Below are positions 25,474-33,974 of a stretch of DNA of 64,000 nucleotides, piece by piece. The stretch comes from Williamsia soli (GTDB lineage Bacteria > Actinomycetota > Actinomycetes > Mycobacteriales > Mycobacteriaceae), in the NCBI RefSeq assembly GCF_017377795.1, contig NZ_JAFRDR010000006.1:62001-126000 (forward strand), given 5' to 3'. Each line of letters begins with the position of its first letter. Position 1 is the first letter of the stretch. A program made the translations under genes and the position numbers. The notes under the pieces were generated by a model. It had not been told where the DNA came from and did not search any database. It saw only the letters and a program-made list of their open reading frames with translations.

Positions 25474-26454
25474 CTATCCGCGCGTCGAATCTTCTGCAGT
25501 AGCGGCTGCGCTGCGTCTGGAAAACCCCTCCAACTTCGTTGGATTCATCACCCAATGCAGGTGCGTGATACCGGAAGGCGTGGCCGTGGCGGCGAGCAGG
25601 GTGTAGCGCACGCCGTCTCGGGACAGCAGAATGGCAGGCGCTCCGTTCGCCTGCACCCAGGTGATCTGCGCGCCCGTCCAGAAATGTGAGGAGAAAGCTG
25701 CGACGAACTTCGCCACTCGCTCGTCGCCCATGATCGGAATACGCGCGGCGAGAACGTCTTTTACTCCGCCGCCATCGGAGTTGCTGACGACGTCGGCGGT
25801 GAGCAATGCGGTGAGGGCCTCGAGGTCGCCCGTCTGCGCGGCATCGACGAACGCAGTGAGTAGTCGCCGATGGTCTGAGGTGCTCACCGGCGCGCTGCTC
25901 TCGGCCGCGATGTGTTTGCGTGCTCGGGTGACGAGCTGACGTGCGTTCGCTTCCGTCACTTCGATGATCTCGCCGATCTGGCGGTACGGATAGTCGAAGG
26001 ATTCCCGCAGGACATACGCGGCCCGCTCGGTCGGTGAGAGCTTCTCGAGCAGCAGCAGAACCGCGAACCCGAGGGCTTCGCCTCGTACGGCTCCCAGAGC
26101 TGGGTCTGCGCTGGTGTCGACGGGTTCGGGCAGCCACGGCCCGATGTAGGTTTCATGCCTGGCCCGGGCCGACTGTCCTGCGTTGATCGCCAACCGGGTC
26201 GTGGTGGTGGAGAGGAACGCTGCGGTGTTCTCGACTGTGGATCTGTCGTACGCCTGCCACCGCAGCCATACGTCCTGCACAATGTCTTCGGCTTCAGAGG
26301 CGCTGCCCAACATCCGATACGCGATCCCGAACAACCTGGGTCGTACGAGGTTGAACTCGTCGGCGGCGTGGTCGAGTTCGGAACGGGGATTAGGAGGAAT
26401 CGCGATCAGCCCGCCTGTACGCCAGCGCCGACTGGCCGTTGACCCACTCCACAC
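25474..26454 (-). CDS. sigJ: ECF41-type sigma factor with SnoaL-like C-terminal domain
   Basis: 326 residues if started at the GTG at 26454, the last canonical in-frame start before the conserved region. Sigma2 (FGIAYRMLGSASEAEDIVQDVWLRW), linker motif WLPEP, sigma4 (LSPTERAAYVLRESFDYPY, then IGEIIEVTEANARQLVTRA), and a SnoaL-like extension with DGGGV and a terminal NPTKL. These three motifs are the ECF41 hallmarks (WLPEP, DGGGR, NPDKV types), and the extension takes the place of an anti-sigma factor. Mycobacterial SigJ belongs here. Probably co-transcribed with the NmrA-like gene upstream. Confidence 0.9.
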   Translation of the reverse strand: MWSGSTASRRWRTGGLIAIPPNPRSELDHAADEFNLVRPRLFGIAYRMLGSASEAEDIVQDVWLRWQAYDRSTVENTAAFLSTTTTRLAINAGQSARARHETYIGPWLPEPVDTSADPALGAVRGEALGFAVLLLLEKLSPTERAAYVLRESFDYPYRQIGEIIEVTEANARQLVTRARKHIAAESSAPVSTSDHRRLLTAFVDAAQTGDLEALTALLTADVVSNSDGGGVKDVLAARIPIMGDERVAKFVAAFSSHFWTGAQITWVQANGAPAILLSRDGVRYTLLAATATPSGITHLHWVMNPTKLEGFSRRSAAATAEDSTRG

Positions 26455-26650
26455 ACACCGAACTCTGCTGACCGGTGGCGGGTTCGACCAGAAGACTGCT
26501 GACACTCCCTGGCCCGGTTAGTTCGCCTTCTCCGTCGACGACAGCGACGACGTGCGCCGCCAGCAGTGTGCGCACCGTCGCCGCATCACTGATTCTGCAT
26601 GCTGCGGCGACGGCGACTATCGCGGCGTCGTGGGCGTTCGATGTCTGCAC
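26390..26650 (-). pseudogene. Truncated SnoaL-like protein fragment overlapping sigma gene
   Basis: 86 residues from GTG at 26650 (HDAAIVAVAAACRISDAATV, then VVDGEGELTGPG and VEWVNGQSALAYRRADRDSS). It resembles the first two thirds of stand-alone SnoaL-like proteins of about 130-140 residues, which usually continue through a strand and a VLNPDKL-type end. That end is missing, and the frame stops inside the sigma gene's 5' region. A deletion that joined it to the sigma gene would explain both this and the absent normal start of the sigma gene. Confidence 0.5.
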
Positions 26651-26756
26651 TATTCGGCGAGCTCTTCCGCGGTGTCGACAGCTCGCACCGGGGATGCGAT
26701 GTCGATCTGTGGCGCGGTCCTGCCGTCCGAGAAACACAACAGTCGACGGCGATTGA

Positions 26757-27521
26757 TCACGGCTTGGGGCCGCTGACGACATCAACCGCGAGCCACGCCT
26801 CGAACGTGGTTTCCGCGTGCTGGGCGTCGGCACTCGGAAGGAGTTCGCGATCGGCCAAGCGGGCTCCGAAGTAGAGGGCGTCGTCGTCGACGACGACCGT
26901 GCGGGGGTCATGGTGCGCTTCGAGGCCGCGGGCAACGAAGTCCGCGAGCGTGAACACTTCCGGACCACCGATCTCGACAGTGCCGTTCAGCGGCGCTCCG
27001 ACGCTGACGCGTGCGACTGCGCTCGCGACCTCGTCTGCCGCGATCGGTTGGATCGACGCCGACGACAAGCGCACCTGATCACCAGAAGTCGCCCCGTGAG
27101 CGATGGACTTGAAGAACTCGAAGAACTGCGTCGCGTGGACAACGGAGTAGGGGATCTTCGATTCCTTGATCAATTCCTCCTGCTTCACCTTGGCTCGCAT
27201 GTAGCCGCTGTCGGTGAGTCGCTCGGTTCCGACAACCGACAGTGCGACGTGGTGACGCACACCGGCTGTGGACTCTGCGGCGAGAATGTTCGTCGTTGCG
27301 CGCGTGAAGAAGTCGAGAACAGCCGCGTCTTCGAATGACGGAGAGTTGGAGACGTCGACGACGACATCGGCTCCGACGAGGACGTCATCCAGGCCCTCAC
27401 CTGTGCGGGTATCGACGCCGGAGTTGGGTGACGCAGCGATAGCATCGTGCCCGAGCTCTCGGAGCTTGGTGACGAGCTTCGATCCGATCAGGCCTGTACC
27501 GCCGATGACAACAATTCTCAT
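26757..27521 (-). CDS. NmrA-like atypical SDR (NAD(P)-binding oxidoreductase)
   Basis: 254 residues. Begins MRIVVIGGTGLIGSKLV, the atypical SDR GxxGxxG fold; GVRHHVALSVVGTERL and YMRAKVKQEELIKESKIPYSVVHATQFFEFF replace the classic YxxxK pair, as in NmrA-like/SDR_a5 proteins. ECF41 sigma factors are typically encoded beside an oxidoreductase, epimerase or carboxymuconolactone decarboxylase that is their target, and this gene fits that role. It has the ECF41-like promoter at 27578-27604. Confidence 0.92.
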   Translation of the reverse strand: MRIVVIGGTGLIGSKLVTKLRELGHDAIAASPNSGVDTRTGEGLDDVLVGADVVVDVSNSPSFEDAAVLDFFTRATTNILAAESTAGVRHHVALSVVGTERLTDSGYMRAKVKQEELIKESKIPYSVVHATQFFEFFKSIAHGATSGDQVRLSSASIQPIAADEVASAVARVSVGAPLNGTVEIGGPEVFTLADFVARGLEAHHDPRTVVVDDDALYFGARLADRELLPSADAQHAETTFEAWLAVDVVSGPKP

Positions 27522-27577
27522 GAGATCTCTTCCGCTGTGCGCCGGACGCCGTGGCTGGCTGCCCGGTCACTGCATTC

Positions 27578-27604
27578 GACCGAACAGCTGCCCCATTTGT
27601 GACA
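27578..27604 (-). promoter_or_regulatory. ECF41-type promoter upstream of NmrA-like gene
   Basis: Minus strand reads TGTCACA (27604-27598), 16 bases, then GGTC (27581-27578). The ECF41 promoter I recall is TGTCACA-N16-CGTC, so this matches except one base of the -10. It lies 57 bases upstream of the start codon of the gene next to the ECF41 factor. Confidence 0.7.
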
Positions 27605-27746
27605 GCTCGCGGCTGGCACTTCGTGTCGTCCCTCCGCGGACCTTCTCATGGCCGGTTCGCCGGTTCGCGACGAGCGAGCAATCGCGATCTCCCGTGACAA
27701 TTCGGGCTGCCGCAATCCGTCTACTACCGGCGAGCCATCGTGGTGT

Positions 27747-27944
27747 CTAAGTGTCTGCGCGTGAAGTGGTGCGCGTGGACTGGATCGCCGCGGTGATCGC
27801 GGCAGCGATGAGCCAGATGAAGATGCGGTTACCGGTTTCGCGGGTGGACAGATCGCCGCTACCGAGCAGCGCGACCAGGCCGGCCAAAATGAGTAGAAGC
27901 CATGGCAGCGCGGTTGAGCGATACACAGTCATACCGGTGATCAT
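27747..27944 (-). CDS. Small membrane protein
   Basis: 65 residues (or 61 from the second ATG at 27932). Two hydrophobic helices, LPWLLLILAGLVALLGS and FIWLIAAAITAAI, joined by a short charged loop. No ribosome site. A Pro/Tyr-rich frame immediately upstream (28113 to about 27945, one base out of phase) has the look of a cytoplasmic N-terminus for such proteins, so a frameshift is possible. Confidence 0.5.
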   Translation of the reverse strand: MITGMTVYRSTALPWLLLILAGLVALLGSGDLSTRETGNRIFIWLIAAAITAAIQSTRTTSRADT

Positions 27945-28119
27945 CTACGTTCGGGCTCCGGTGGTGGTACATCGGGTCAGTGTCTGATGCCGCGTAGTAG
28001 GCACCGTAACCCGTTCTGCTATCGGAATACCCCAGTGCTGGTGACACCGGTGGCGGGGTCCTCGGAAATGGGGTCTGGCCACCCCAAGGCGCGGCAGATA
28101 CGTTGGGACGCATGACGTC

Positions 28120-28530
28120 ATGGCCGCAGATCAGAGGACTGACCTACAGCACGATTGGCCGCACCAAAGAATTGAAGCAGGAGAGAGTCATTCGAGTAGT
28201 GCCGAGGGGTACGGTGTGCGGCTCGGCCACGTGACAACCAAGATTTTCGCGAGCGACCCGGCTCGTGCTCTGGCGGGAATCGCGACCAGCACCTCATTGC
28301 CCAAAGAGTCCTACACCGTGACGAGCGGATTCTGGTTCGCCACACGGATGGCTCAGGATGCTGCGCGCGACCCGCAGGCTTGTGTGGAGTTGCACCTGTC
28401 GGATGGTCAGGAACAGGCGTATTGGACAGGTGTAGGCACGATCTCGAGCCCGTGCCCGTGGGTTGTGCCGTCGGTGTGGAGGGAAAATGGCAGCGGCGCC
28501 GGCTGGGTACGAGGTCAAGCAGGCGAGTAG
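28120..28530 (+). CDS. Hypothetical protein, uncertain
   Basis: 136 residues. Moderate GC preference at third codon positions from about 28200 on. Contains TKIFASDPARALAGIATSTS and FWFATRMAQDAARDPQACVEL, which read like real protein, but I know no family. No ribosome site. A second plus frame starting at 28112 (MTSWPQIRGL) covers the first 120 bases and looks equally plausible, so the locus may be a frameshifted gene. Confidence 0.3.
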   Translation: MAADQRTDLQHDWPHQRIEAGESHSSSAEGYGVRLGHVTTKIFASDPARALAGIATSTSLPKESYTVTSGFWFATRMAQDAARDPQACVELHLSDGQEQAYWTGVGTISSPCPWVVPSVWRENGSGAGWVRGQAGE

Positions 28531-28671
28531 ATGCACCGGCTGCTAGTCGGCGTCCGCAAGCACGGACGTTGTCCACCGAACAATGCCTATCCATTCATCG
28601 CGAGGTTGACGGCGACGTGACGGTATCGGAGTCGAACGCGAGGAAGTCATCCGGTGAGTGGTGATGCCGGG

Positions 28672-29199
28672 TCAGGGCCAAGTCTGTTCCTGACTCAGCC
28701 GCGCGGTGATACGCGAAGTTGCCCACAAAGCAAGCGGAATGGACAACATGGCGAACTTCGTCAGGGCAGCCTTGCGGGCGCGTGCTGCGTACACCTGCCG
28801 GTCTCCGCCCCGCAAGATGTTCAGCAACGCGACGCCTTCGCATGCGTCAGCGGCAACAGCGGTCGCGCAGGAAACTTGGGCCACCGGTCCGAATCGAATG
28901 CCGGACCACTGCTCGATTCGACGGTTGGCATCTTCGGAGAGCAACGCTGTGAACGCGCCGTAGCTACACATGTAGCCGAAGTCGAGCCACAATGACTTGC
29001 GGGCAGCTGCCGTCCCTGTCGGGCCCCACATGTCGAGAATCGCTGTCGCGCGCTGCTCGCTACCCGCCAACTCGAACGCGATGATGCCCGGGCCGCCTGT
29101 TGCATGCATCGCCCGCTCGAGTCGAAGCATCAGCACTGTCGCAGCCAGCCACGTTCCGAACGCCCAACGGGTCGCCACCGTAATCTCTGAGTCGGTCAT
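28672..29199 (-). CDS. Conserved membrane protein
   Basis: 175 residues starting MTDSEITVATRWAFGTWL; alternative ATGs lie 9 and 27 bases upstream, none with a clear ribosome site. Probable helices: WLAATVLMLRL, YMCSYGAFTALL, CATAVAADACEGVALLNIL and FAMLSIPLALWATSRITARL. A HATGGPGIIAFELAGS stretch follows the first helix. No family recognised, though the pattern is that of conserved actinobacterial membrane proteins. Confidence 0.78.
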   Translation of the reverse strand: MTDSEITVATRWAFGTWLAATVLMLRLERAMHATGGPGIIAFELAGSEQRATAILDMWGPTGTAAARKSLWLDFGYMCSYGAFTALLSEDANRRIEQWSGIRFGPVAQVSCATAVAADACEGVALLNILRGGDRQVYAARARKAALTKFAMLSIPLALWATSRITARLSQEQTWP

Positions 29200-29409
29200 C
29201 GAACGCATCGACCTTGCAACCGCCATGCGCAAGAGGCTAACCCGCGCGGGTGCGTCTCACTCAGATGTCAGCAAACGTTGCGCCGACGTCCATGGTCTGT
29301 TAAAAACCCAATCGTCGAGTGGTGCCTCGCCGGCGGAAGACAGGCAGTGGCCGAAATTGTCAACCGGCGCAAAAGAAGCCTTTCTCGGGCCGTGCCGATG
29401 GACCCGGAG

Positions 29410-29814
29410 TCACGTCGGCACACGTCTCGATCTGCCCCGGTGGCGTCGTGACATCGGCGAGCCGGGAGGCACCGCGGCGTTCACGACCTGCGACCATTCG
29501 GCGCGCTTCTGCCTGTCCAAGTCCTGGTTTGAGGGAAAAGACTGCTCAGGGTAGTGGCTGCGTTGGTCGTCGAAGATCATCTGCCAATAGGCAACTGAGT
29601 CATCAACCGTCACGTTAGCCAGATGCGCGTCGAGGCAGGTCGCGGAGGGGTCCTTCAGCGCACCGACAGGCGGTTCAGTGAAGTATCGCTGCTGCGAGAC
29701 CTCCTGAGTCGCCGTCACATCGCGCAGACTGACCTCAGAACTGCAGGCACTCAACAGGATTACGGCGGCGCCTAGGGCGATGACGGCGAGTGCGGGAACG
29801 AACCGGAATGCCAT
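29410..29814 (-). CDS. Lipoprotein of unknown function
   Basis: 134 residues with AAGGGA ten bases upstream. Signal peptide with lipobox LSAC near residue 24, so exported and lipid-anchored. Mature part contains the single Cys of SATCLDAHLANVTVDDSVAYW and ends in a very basic RSRRVPT tail. No known domain. Third of three small exported-protein genes read in the same direction. Confidence 0.78.
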   Translation of the reverse strand: MAFRFVPALAVIALGAAVILLSACSSEVSLRDVTATQEVSQQRYFTEPPVGALKDPSATCLDAHLANVTVDDSVAYWQMIFDDQRSHYPEQSFPSNQDLDRQKRAEWSQVVNAAVPPGSPMSRRHRGRSRRVPT

Positions 29815-29852
29815 CGTTGGGTCCCTTCGGCTGGGCGTCGCCGGTTGGCGCG

Positions 29853-30110
29853 TCACTGCTGAAGGTATCCGGGGTTGGGACCGGTGGTCCAGGTGTAGTC
29901 GTGTCCACCGTCGCGTTCGGTGATGGTGAGTGTTTCACCGTCGACGGCGAGAGTGATGGGAAGTTGCGGGACGGTGTCGTCGGGGGCTGCAGCGTCTATT
30001 GCGAGTACAGCGACGAATCCGAGAAGGACTGTCAGAATGGGCACTCTCATGTTCGCGGCAGTGGTCGTCACGGCACCCCGCATTCCTGCGCGCGCATCTC
30101 GTAAAGGCAT
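29853..30110 (-). CDS. Small exported or membrane-anchored protein
   Basis: 85 residues from ATG 30110, or 65 from ATG 30050 (MRVPILTVLLGFVAVLAI). One hydrophobic helix serves as signal or anchor, followed by a short strand-rich domain: PITLAVDGETLTITERDGGHDYTW. No ribosome site separates the choices. Its stop is 39 bases before the lipoprotein start, suggesting one unit. Confidence 0.6.
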   Translation of the reverse strand: MPLRDARAGMRGAVTTTAANMRVPILTVLLGFVAVLAIDAAAPDDTVPQLPITLAVDGETLTITERDGGHDYTWTTGPNPGYLQQ

Positions 30111-30157
30111 TGTGTTGATGACAGATTCGAAACGCGTGGTCACGAGGTCCAGATGCT

Positions 30158-30604
30158 TCAGGGTGCGACGAGGCAGGCGGGGCCCAGCGGGGTGGCAGGC
30201 TTGACGGTGACGGTCTGGATGGGTCCGCCTGCGGACGTTTGATAGGCCATCAATGAATGTTCCCCGGGTGCGGTGGGCGTCCACAGGGTGACTTTGTGGC
30301 CCGCGATCACCGGCGTGCTGTAGTAGGGGTCGATGGTCCAGACCAGTTCCCCAGGAAACATCACAGATTTGTTGGTGTAGTCGACGATATCGGTGCGTGG
30401 CTCGACAGGTCTTTCGGTGCGGGCCACGACCACATAGGTGCAGCCCACGCCAAAGGGTGTGGTCGGTCCGGTGCTCAGACCGGGGATCACAGTGAGATCA
30501 ACGACCTCTGCGCCAGCGGTAGGCGCCAGCCACGCGCTCGCGCCAACACACACCGCCGCGGCCAGAGGGGCAACACCGATCCATCGGGACAGTTTCATGT
30601 CCAT
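30158..30604 (-). CDS. Secreted protein of unknown function
   Basis: 148 residues. Signal peptide from MKLSRWIGVAPLAAAVCVGASAW to about AGA at residue 32. The mature domain is beta-rich with two Cys (GCTYVVVA and ACLVAP), which could form a disulfide bridge, and has an Ig-like look: PTAPGEHSLMAYQTSAGG. First gene of the three-gene exported set ending at 29410. Confidence 0.78.
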   Translation of the reverse strand: MDMKLSRWIGVAPLAAAVCVGASAWLAPTAGAEVVDLTVIPGLSTGPTTPFGVGCTYVVVARTERPVEPRTDIVDYTNKSVMFPGELVWTIDPYYSTPVIAGHKVTLWTPTAPGEHSLMAYQTSAGGPIQTVTVKPATPLGPACLVAP

Positions 30605-30962
30605 GGAGTCGTCGTTCGGGTGCTACCCGTTACTGCCCGCCCACGAAAAGTTCGGACCTGCACATGATGGCGGAAGCCGCTGCCTATGAACGGAATCCAT
30701 CGCCGCGCCGCTGGCAATGGACGGGCGGGCCTTGTCCATCGAACGGATTCTGTTGGTTTGGTTTCGAGTGTGAAACTATGCGCGGAGACCGATTTTTCGG
30801 GGCGCGGGGCGATGTTGTCGTAACTCGCGATGATGGGTGATCTGGCGCCGCCGGTTCGGATTCCAGCAGCAAACGCTCGCAAGGTGACTGATGCTCTGCC
30901 GCTGTTGTTGATATCGGTGTCGTGATCGTCATGCATGTTTCAGGTCAGGGAGGGGTTCGCAG
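30605..30962. other. Intergenic region
   Basis: Divergent promoter space between the secreted-protein operon and the PLDc_N gene. Short frames here have no start signals or family likeness. Confidence 0.45.
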
Positions 30963-31337
30963 GTGCCGTATTTGGGTTTGATTGTGTTGGTGGTGATGGT
31001 GGCGGCGTTGATCGACATCATCGGCAGCGAAGTGGGGGTGCGGGGGTTGCCGCGTTGGGGGTGGTTGTTGTTGGTGATTGTGTTGCCGTTGGTGGGTTCG
31101 ATCGTGTGGTTTGTCGCTGGTCGACCCCTCAAGAGCGGTGGCTACGGCCGACCGGTGGGGTCGGGGCGTGCGACGGCACTGGGATTTCCGGAGTACGACG
31201 AACCGGGCCGTTTCGAACCTCAGGACCCGGCCGCCGATGAAGAGTTCTTGCGGCAGGTCCGGGCGCGGGCGCAAGAGCAACGCCGCCAGGGCGAACTCGA
31301 ACGTCGCCGTCGGCAACAAGGCGACACCACCGAGTGA
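30963..31337 (+). CDS. PLDc_N-domain small membrane protein
   Basis: 124 residues from GTG with GGGAGG about nine bases upstream. Two helices (LIVLVVMVAALIDII and WLLLVIVLPLVGSIVWFV) form the phospholipase D N-terminal-type membrane domain, with VAGRP after the second helix as usual. A charged Arg/Gln-rich cytoplasmic tail follows. Function unknown; found widely in actinomycetes. Confidence 0.88.
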   Translation: MPYLGLIVLVVMVAALIDIIGSEVGVRGLPRWGWLLLVIVLPLVGSIVWFVAGRPLKSGGYGRPVGSGRATALGFPEYDEPGRFEPQDPAADEEFLRQVRARAQEQRRQGELERRRRQQGDTTE

Positions 31338-31509
31338 TGCGTCCAGATCACCACCTATTGATTGAAGGTAATGTTGTCCACCGACCCCGCAATGCTACCG
31401 CGACTACCGCCAGCACCAGGGGGGTTGTCGGGCTTGGCTCGAGGTCAACGATGACAACCCCACCGCCGAAAGTTGTTGTAATCCCTGATATTGGTGGCGC
31501 CGCCGGGTG

Positions 31510-32190
31510 CTAATGGGGTAGACCGGGGGCCTGGGTGTTGTTGTAGGTGGCCTGGGGTCGGGGTCTCCACGCGCCGAGAGGTTTGCTTATGCCGGCACCG
31601 GGACGCCACCAGCGCGGGGAGAGTTGCTGGTAGCGGTGACGCAGGTGATGTGCAGGGTGCCAATGGAACTCGTCGATGGGGTACAGCCGAATGGGGATCA
31701 CGGGCGCGCCGTCGGGCCTCACATCGGCTGCGGTGGTGAGCGGTTGGTAGTCGATGATGGGGTTCAGCGGAGCCCGCAGGGCGAGCGGACGCGGCCCGGT
31801 GCGGGTGGGCCGCTTCCACGTGATGACCACGTACAGCGCAGCGATCTGTGCGTCGTCGACACGGTGCGTGACGGTGATGGGTTGGTCGGTCGCGGTGAGC
31901 GTCTGACCCGGCCATAGGTCAGCGACGATGGTGCCGTCGTAGTGCGTCAGAGAACCTTCCAGATCGATCCAGAGGCCGGGGCCCAGTGCGGTGACTGCGA
32001 CGGTGATGTCGCGGGCCGCCTCCGTTCCGCCTGGCGGGCGTATGGGATGCGGGGCAGGGTCGATGATCAGCTCCAGATTACGACCCGAACCCAATGAGTC
32101 ATCGGCGTCGATCCGGAGCCAGATCCCGCACACGACCATCGCAAGGATTGCCACCGATACTGCCATCACGATCAAAAGAATCCACCCCAT
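31510..32190 (-). CDS. Single-pass membrane protein of unknown function
   Basis: 226 residues. One N-terminal helix (ILLIVMAVSVAILAMVVCGIWL), then a beta-rich domain and a Pro/Arg/Trp-rich tail (HRYQQLSPRWWRPG). The ATG lies six bases after a TATAGT -10 box (32202-32197) and there is no ribosome site, so it is probably leaderless. Divergent from another leaderless membrane-protein gene at 32260. Confidence 0.78.
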   Translation of the reverse strand: MGWILLIVMAVSVAILAMVVCGIWLRIDADDSLGSGRNLELIIDPAPHPIRPPGGTEAARDITVAVTALGPGLWIDLEGSLTHYDGTIVADLWPGQTLTATDQPITVTHRVDDAQIAALYVVITWKRPTRTGPRPLALRAPLNPIIDYQPLTTAADVRPDGAPVIPIRLYPIDEFHWHPAHHLRHRYQQLSPRWWRPGAGISKPLGAWRPRPQATYNNTQAPGLPH

Positions 32191-32259
32191 TCAGACACTA
32201 TAGAGCGCTGAAAACATCTGGCTGCGAACACGAGGAGAGTTGCGGGCTAGGCTCCAGTT

Positions 32260-32685
32260 GTGTTGTCCCTGAGAGTGGTCTGGTGGAGTTTGGCCTTCGC
32301 GGCAGTGGTGTTCACGGTCTGGACTGCGATGTCGCCTGCGGGCGGAGTGTCGTTGTCGTGTTCGAAGTCGGGCCAGTTGGATCTCGAAGGAAGCCGAGCG
32401 GCGCTGCAGTGTGATGATTCGATCGTGCGGGTGGAGGGCGTGTGGCCACTGGTTCAGCTTGGACAATTGCTCGCTATCCCACCCGCTGTCGCGGCCTTGG
32501 TGATGAGACGTTGGGTTTCGTGGTTGGTTGTCTTCACCTTTCTGGTGCTGACGTTTATCGCGGTAGCGAACTGGTCGTCGTTTTGGGTCTCATTGGGTTT
32601 TGCCGTTCCTATGTTCGCAGTCGGACTATTGGCCGCCTCGGTGCAGCAGATCCTTCAACCCGCGCAGTCAGAAAGGTTCGCTTGA
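32260..32685 (+). CDS. Membrane protein of unknown function
   Basis: 141 residues from GTG. The first helix is WWSLAFAAVVFTVWTAM. A periplasmic loop follows with two Cys (SCSKSGQ and LQCDDS), then three helices (LGQLLAIPPAVAALVM, WLVVFTFLVLTFIAVA, FAVPMFAVGLLAAS). TAGGCT at 32248-32253 is six bases before the GTG, with no ribosome site. No family recognised. Confidence 0.75.
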   Translation: MLSLRVVWWSLAFAAVVFTVWTAMSPAGGVSLSCSKSGQLDLEGSRAALQCDDSIVRVEGVWPLVQLGQLLAIPPAVAALVMRRWVSWLVVFTFLVLTFIAVANWSSFWVSLGFAVPMFAVGLLAASVQQILQPAQSERFA

Positions 32686-32895
32686 TGGGTTCGAATTGCT
32701 GATCGGTCCAATGCTTTCGGATGCCGAGACCGGAAGATGACGAACATTTTCCAGTCGTCTTCGAAGAGACGAACGTGATGCAACTTCTTGCGCGGCGATC
32801 CGGCCTGGATCTACTCGGCAGACGGGCGCGGTCGTGCAGCCCTCAGGCGTTGGTCTGCAACCGGATTCGTGTGCCCACGGCCTCAACGAGGTGTT

Positions 32896-33321
32896 TCAGC
32901 TCGAAGACCCGACGATCGCGGTCACGCGGATTTCCACACGCATGTCGGCGAGACCGAGGACCGTGACCCCGGTTTCGGTCCAGATCGGCGCGCGGCCGTC
33001 GAGGCGGCGGCGGAACTGTTCAGACATCACGCGGTTGTGGTCCTCACCGATGGCGTCATCTCCTGGCGCGACCTTGTGGTACGAGTTGACATGGATGACG
33101 TCCTTCCATGTCGCGCCCACGGTTGCGAGCGTGCGCTCTACGTTGTCGAACGCCTGAATGATCTCGTCTTCGATTGAGGAAGGAATGGCGAGGTCGTCGT
33201 CGACCCCTGCCTGGCCGGAGATTTCGACGCGGTCGTCGACGCGGACGGCTCCGCTGTAGCCGCGGGCTTCGTGCAGCTTTTCGCCGAAGCCTGGGGTGAT
33301 GCCGAAGGTGACGGTGCTCAT
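32896..33321 (-). CDS. RidA family protein
   Basis: 141 residues. RidA/YjgF fold with ISGQAGVDDD near the pocket, AFDNVERTLATVGATWKDV, and the closing RAPIWTETGVTVLGLADMRVEIRVTAIV. Pocket Arg of the enamine deaminases may be retained at the DMRVEI strand, but the usual P-A-R-S/T-x-V-x-V is changed to APIWTETGVTV, so classical imine deaminase activity is uncertain. Divergent from a MarR gene with paired operators between. Confidence 0.9.
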   Translation of the reverse strand: MSTVTFGITPGFGEKLHEARGYSGAVRVDDRVEISGQAGVDDDLAIPSSIEDEIIQAFDNVERTLATVGATWKDVIHVNSYHKVAPGDDAIGEDHNRVMSEQFRRRLDGRAPIWTETGVTVLGLADMRVEIRVTAIVGSSS

Positions 33322-33360
33322 GGGTGTGTCCTTTGATCAATGTCGGCGCGTCTCGGATTG

Positions 33361-33408
33361 AGTTCACGCTTGAAGTCATACTAGCTCTATTGACTTCACG
33401 CGTAAAGT
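33361..33408. promoter_or_regulatory. Two MarR-type operators between RidA and MarR genes
   Basis: ACTTCACGCGTAAAGT (33393-33408) is near-palindromic. A related AGTTCACGCTTGAAGT lies at 33361-33376. The copies are 32 bases apart, three helical turns. A TAGTAT -10-like box on the minus strand lies between them. Confidence 0.65.
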
Positions 33409-33440
33409 AAGAGCACTGAGTCGGGGGGTTGGGAACGATC

Positions 33441-33950
33441 ATGAGCAGCAATAAAGCGGCCGCAAGCGATGACGGGGAACACGAGAGTGGTGCAGACGTA
33501 CGCTGGCTCGATGACCAGGAAAAAGCCGCCTGGACGGGGTTGATCTCGCTGGTGTTACTGCTACCCGGAAAGCTCGAGCCGCCGCTCCGGAAGGAGCACG
33601 GCCTCACCCTGTTCGAGTACCTCGTGCTCAGTCATCTCTCGGAGGCACCGCAGCGCACGCTGCGGATGGGGGAACTGGCCTTCCTCGCCAGCGGATCGCT
33701 GTCACGGCTGTCGAATGTGATCAAACGCTGTGAGCAACGCGGCTGGGTGGTGCGGGCCCCTGATCCTGTCGATGGCAGATACACCCTCGCCGAGCTCACT
33801 GACGACGGTTTCGAGATCGTGGAGCTGGCAGCACCTACACATATGCGCGCCGTGCGCGGCATGATTCTCGATCAGCTCGACGCGACGGACCAGAAGGCTC
33901 TCGCCCGCATCGCGCAGAAACTGCACATCGTCCCCGATGACTTCGCCTGA
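33441..33950 (+). CDS. MarR family transcriptional regulator
   Basis: 169 residues. Winged HTH of MarR type: LFEYLVLSHLSEAPQRTLRMGELAFLASGSLSRLSNVIKRC, then wing RGWVVRAPDPVDGRYTLAELTDDG. Close in layout to the MarR gene at 43251-43772. Likely autorepressor and controller of the divergent ridA-like gene. Confidence 0.9.
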   Translation: MSSNKAAASDDGEHESGADVRWLDDQEKAAWTGLISLVLLLPGKLEPPLRKEHGLTLFEYLVLSHLSEAPQRTLRMGELAFLASGSLSRLSNVIKRCEQRGWVVRAPDPVDGRYTLAELTDDGFEIVELAAPTHMRAVRGMILDQLDATDQKALARIAQKLHIVPDDFA

Positions 33951-33974
33951 CACCGCTGGAAGGTCGTTCGAGGC

